NCBI GenBank assembly: GCA_905221605.1
Contig: CAJNDS010000308.1
Coordinates: 18,501 to 82,500 of the forward strand
Source: Symbiodinium natans
Taxonomy: Eukaryota > Sar > Dinophyceae > Suessiales > Symbiodiniaceae
Direction of reading: 5' to 3'
Length of the DNA: 64,000 nt
Shown: positions 62,501 through 64,000 of the stretch, in pieces
Position numbering within the stretch: the first letter of the stretch is position 1
Layout: every line of letters starts with the position of its first letter
The notes under the pieces: model-generated
The model's input: only the letters and a program-made list of their open reading frames with translations
What the model was told of the DNA's origin: nothing
Database searches by the model: none
Translations under genes and position numbers: made by a program

Positions 62501-64000
62501 CAAGATTCTCAGCGCAACACTTTGTGTAACTTGCTTCTCTCAGGGTTTAGAGTTTAGGGGTGTAGGGTGTAGGGTCTAGGGTCTACGGTCTAGGGTTTAG
62601 GGTTTAGGGTGTAGGCCAAGGCTGGTTGGCACAACCTCTCGGCTCTCAAAGCTTCACAGGAGAGCCCCATGTACAGGAGTGCACATCGAATTCCAAGCTA
62701 CGGTCAAGAAGGGACTACAAGAAGGACCCCTTATATTATATAAGGTCTAGACAGGGGCTATATAGAGGAAGAAGATGAAGGGTCCCTTATGCCCCTTGAT
62801 ACGGGAGCTTCCGAGATAAGCCTCTTGTGAACCTAAACCCGACACCCGAAGCCCCCAAACCCAACCTGAACCCTGGCTCAGAGCTCATGAAGCGGGGCAC
62901 AAGCGCCACCCGGTGCCCTGCAGAACGATTACGGCCTTTGGGCTTGGGTTTTTCTTTTTTTTTTTTGAAGGGCTTGGGGCTTCGGGCTTCTTAAGGCTTA
63001 GGAGGGGGGTTGTGGGGTTTAGGGTTTAGGGTTTAGGGTTTAGGGTTTAGGGTTTCTTTAAGGCATAAGAGGGTTTAGGGTCTATCTGAGGTGTAAGGGG
63101 GGCTCTTGGCTGCCAAGCGAAGAGCCCTCAAACGCCCTGAAACCCGCAAGTCCCTCCCCTAAACCCTAAACCCTAAACCCTAAACCCTAAACCCTAAACC
63201 CTAAACCCTAAACCCTCGCTGGCCCAAGCCAAGAAGCGCCATTTGAGTCGTCCGAAGACCACGTAATGGTGGAGTGCGGCACAGTCCTGAAACATCTTGA
63301 CTAGGCTTTCCCCCGCTTCGTGTGCGTTTCGGACATAAGGGCCGCCTAAGCCTGTCATATAGTGCCAACTTGGCCGAGTAAGCACAACCCTGAACCCCAA
63401 AGCCAAAACCCTAAACCCTTGGGGTTTGGGGCCTTTAGGGTAAATCTAGGTATATCGCTCCTTGGACGTTAAGGGTTAAGGGTTAAGGGTTAAGGGTTTA
63501 GGGTTTAGGGTTTAGGGTTTAGGGTTTAGGGTTTAGGGTTTAGGGTTTAGGGTTTAGGGTTTAGGGTTTAGGGTCTTTGGGGCTGGAGCCCAGCGTCCCG
63601 TTTGGTCCATGGCTGCCGGAGAAACTGCGGCAGTTGATCTGGAGTATGTCGTAGTACTCCTCCACAAAGGGCCAAAGCCCGGCCCCGAACCCCAGCCCTC
63701 AACCCCCAAAATGAACCCCCAAACCCTCAAAAGTCCTGGTATTCGGCTTTGCTGGCGATCTGGAGGATTCACCAAACAAGTTTCGGGGGTGGGTTACCCT
63801 AAACCCTAAACCCTAAACCCTAAACCCTAAACTTTAGGGCTCAGGGTGTAGGAGTGAAGTTTCGGGCTTGGGGCCCTCAACAACCCCCCTGAAGCCCCCA
63901 TAAGCCCCTAATGTAAGGGCCTGAATAATTAGAATAGGGTTTCGGCGGTCACTATAGTATAACTACACCTAAACCCTAAACCCTAAACCCTAAACCCTAA
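59516..64000. repeat. Telomere-like mosaic to the window end
   Basis: CCCTAAA 59668-59715, 60198-60240, 60968-61007, 63156-63216, 63797-63832 and 63968-64000; TTTAGGG 60355-60460, 61565-61680, 63018-63055 and 63482-63575. Islands 59840-60090, 61010-61560, 61690-62180, 62640-62990 and 63217-63480 carry no recognisable gene. A short palindrome CCTTATATTATATAAGG sits at 62729-62745. Confidence 0.65.

Noticed and set aside
63965-64000. Chromosome end at the window edge
   Set aside because: Only about 35 bp of CCCTAAA, no longer than many interior tracts, and the window edge is arbitrary.

Overview
The window looks like dinoflagellate nuclear DNA, most likely from a Symbiodiniaceae-type genome, though the species cannot be named from sequence alone. 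Two things point there. Arabidopsis-type telomere-like repeats (TTTAGGG and its complement) are scattered through almost the whole window in both orientations. The single large coding block is a Ty1/copia-like retrotransposon with features I associate with dinoflagellate elements: CCCH zinc fingers in Gag, a long coiled-coil Gag N-terminus, and extra enzyme-like domains in the polyprotein. No bacterial-style operons, rRNA genes or convincing tRNA genes were seen.

Layout. Positions 1-34788 are non-coding: short islands of unique sequence (about 50-800 bp) separated by perfect or degenerate TTTAGGG/CCCTAAA tracts. Many tracts are fixed for one variant unit (TTTAAGGGG, TTTGGGG, TTTGAGGG, CCCTAAG, TTTATAGGG, GGGCTTA). 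Inside this part lie a 170-bp tandem triplication (12915-13435), a long inverted-repeat element (about 8310-8530) with a half copy at 13960-14108, and several low-copy dispersed repeat families. Positions 34794-49180 are one 14,387-bp LTR retrotransposon on the minus strand, with identical 116-bp LTRs and an AAAAT target-site duplication. Positions 49186-64000 return to the repeat mosaic and contain a diverged direct segmental duplication (51747-53975 and 55785-57735), small terminal-inverted-repeat elements and a G-rich low-complexity block.

The retrotransposon reads 5' to 3' on the minus strand: LTR; Gag start fragment; Gag coiled coil; CCCH zinc fingers; retropepsin (DTGS); a 2OG-Fe(II)-oxygenase-like HxD...H...R domain; integrase (HHCC, D-D-E); reverse transcriptase with YADH in place of YVDD; a roughly 290-bp internally inverted piece; RNase H; a PCTGGS methyltransferase-like domain; an SGNH/GDSL-hydrolase-like domain; a KptA/Tpt1-like RNA 2'-phosphotransferase domain with a zinc ribbon; a proline-rich linker; and a conserved C-terminus. 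The reading frame breaks several times, mostly by single-base (-1) shifts, so the original product may have been one giant polyprotein. Identical LTRs imply recent insertion, while the broken coding sequence implies either mobilisation in trans, very recent decay, or assembly errors. The cargo enzymes are the most interesting part of the window.
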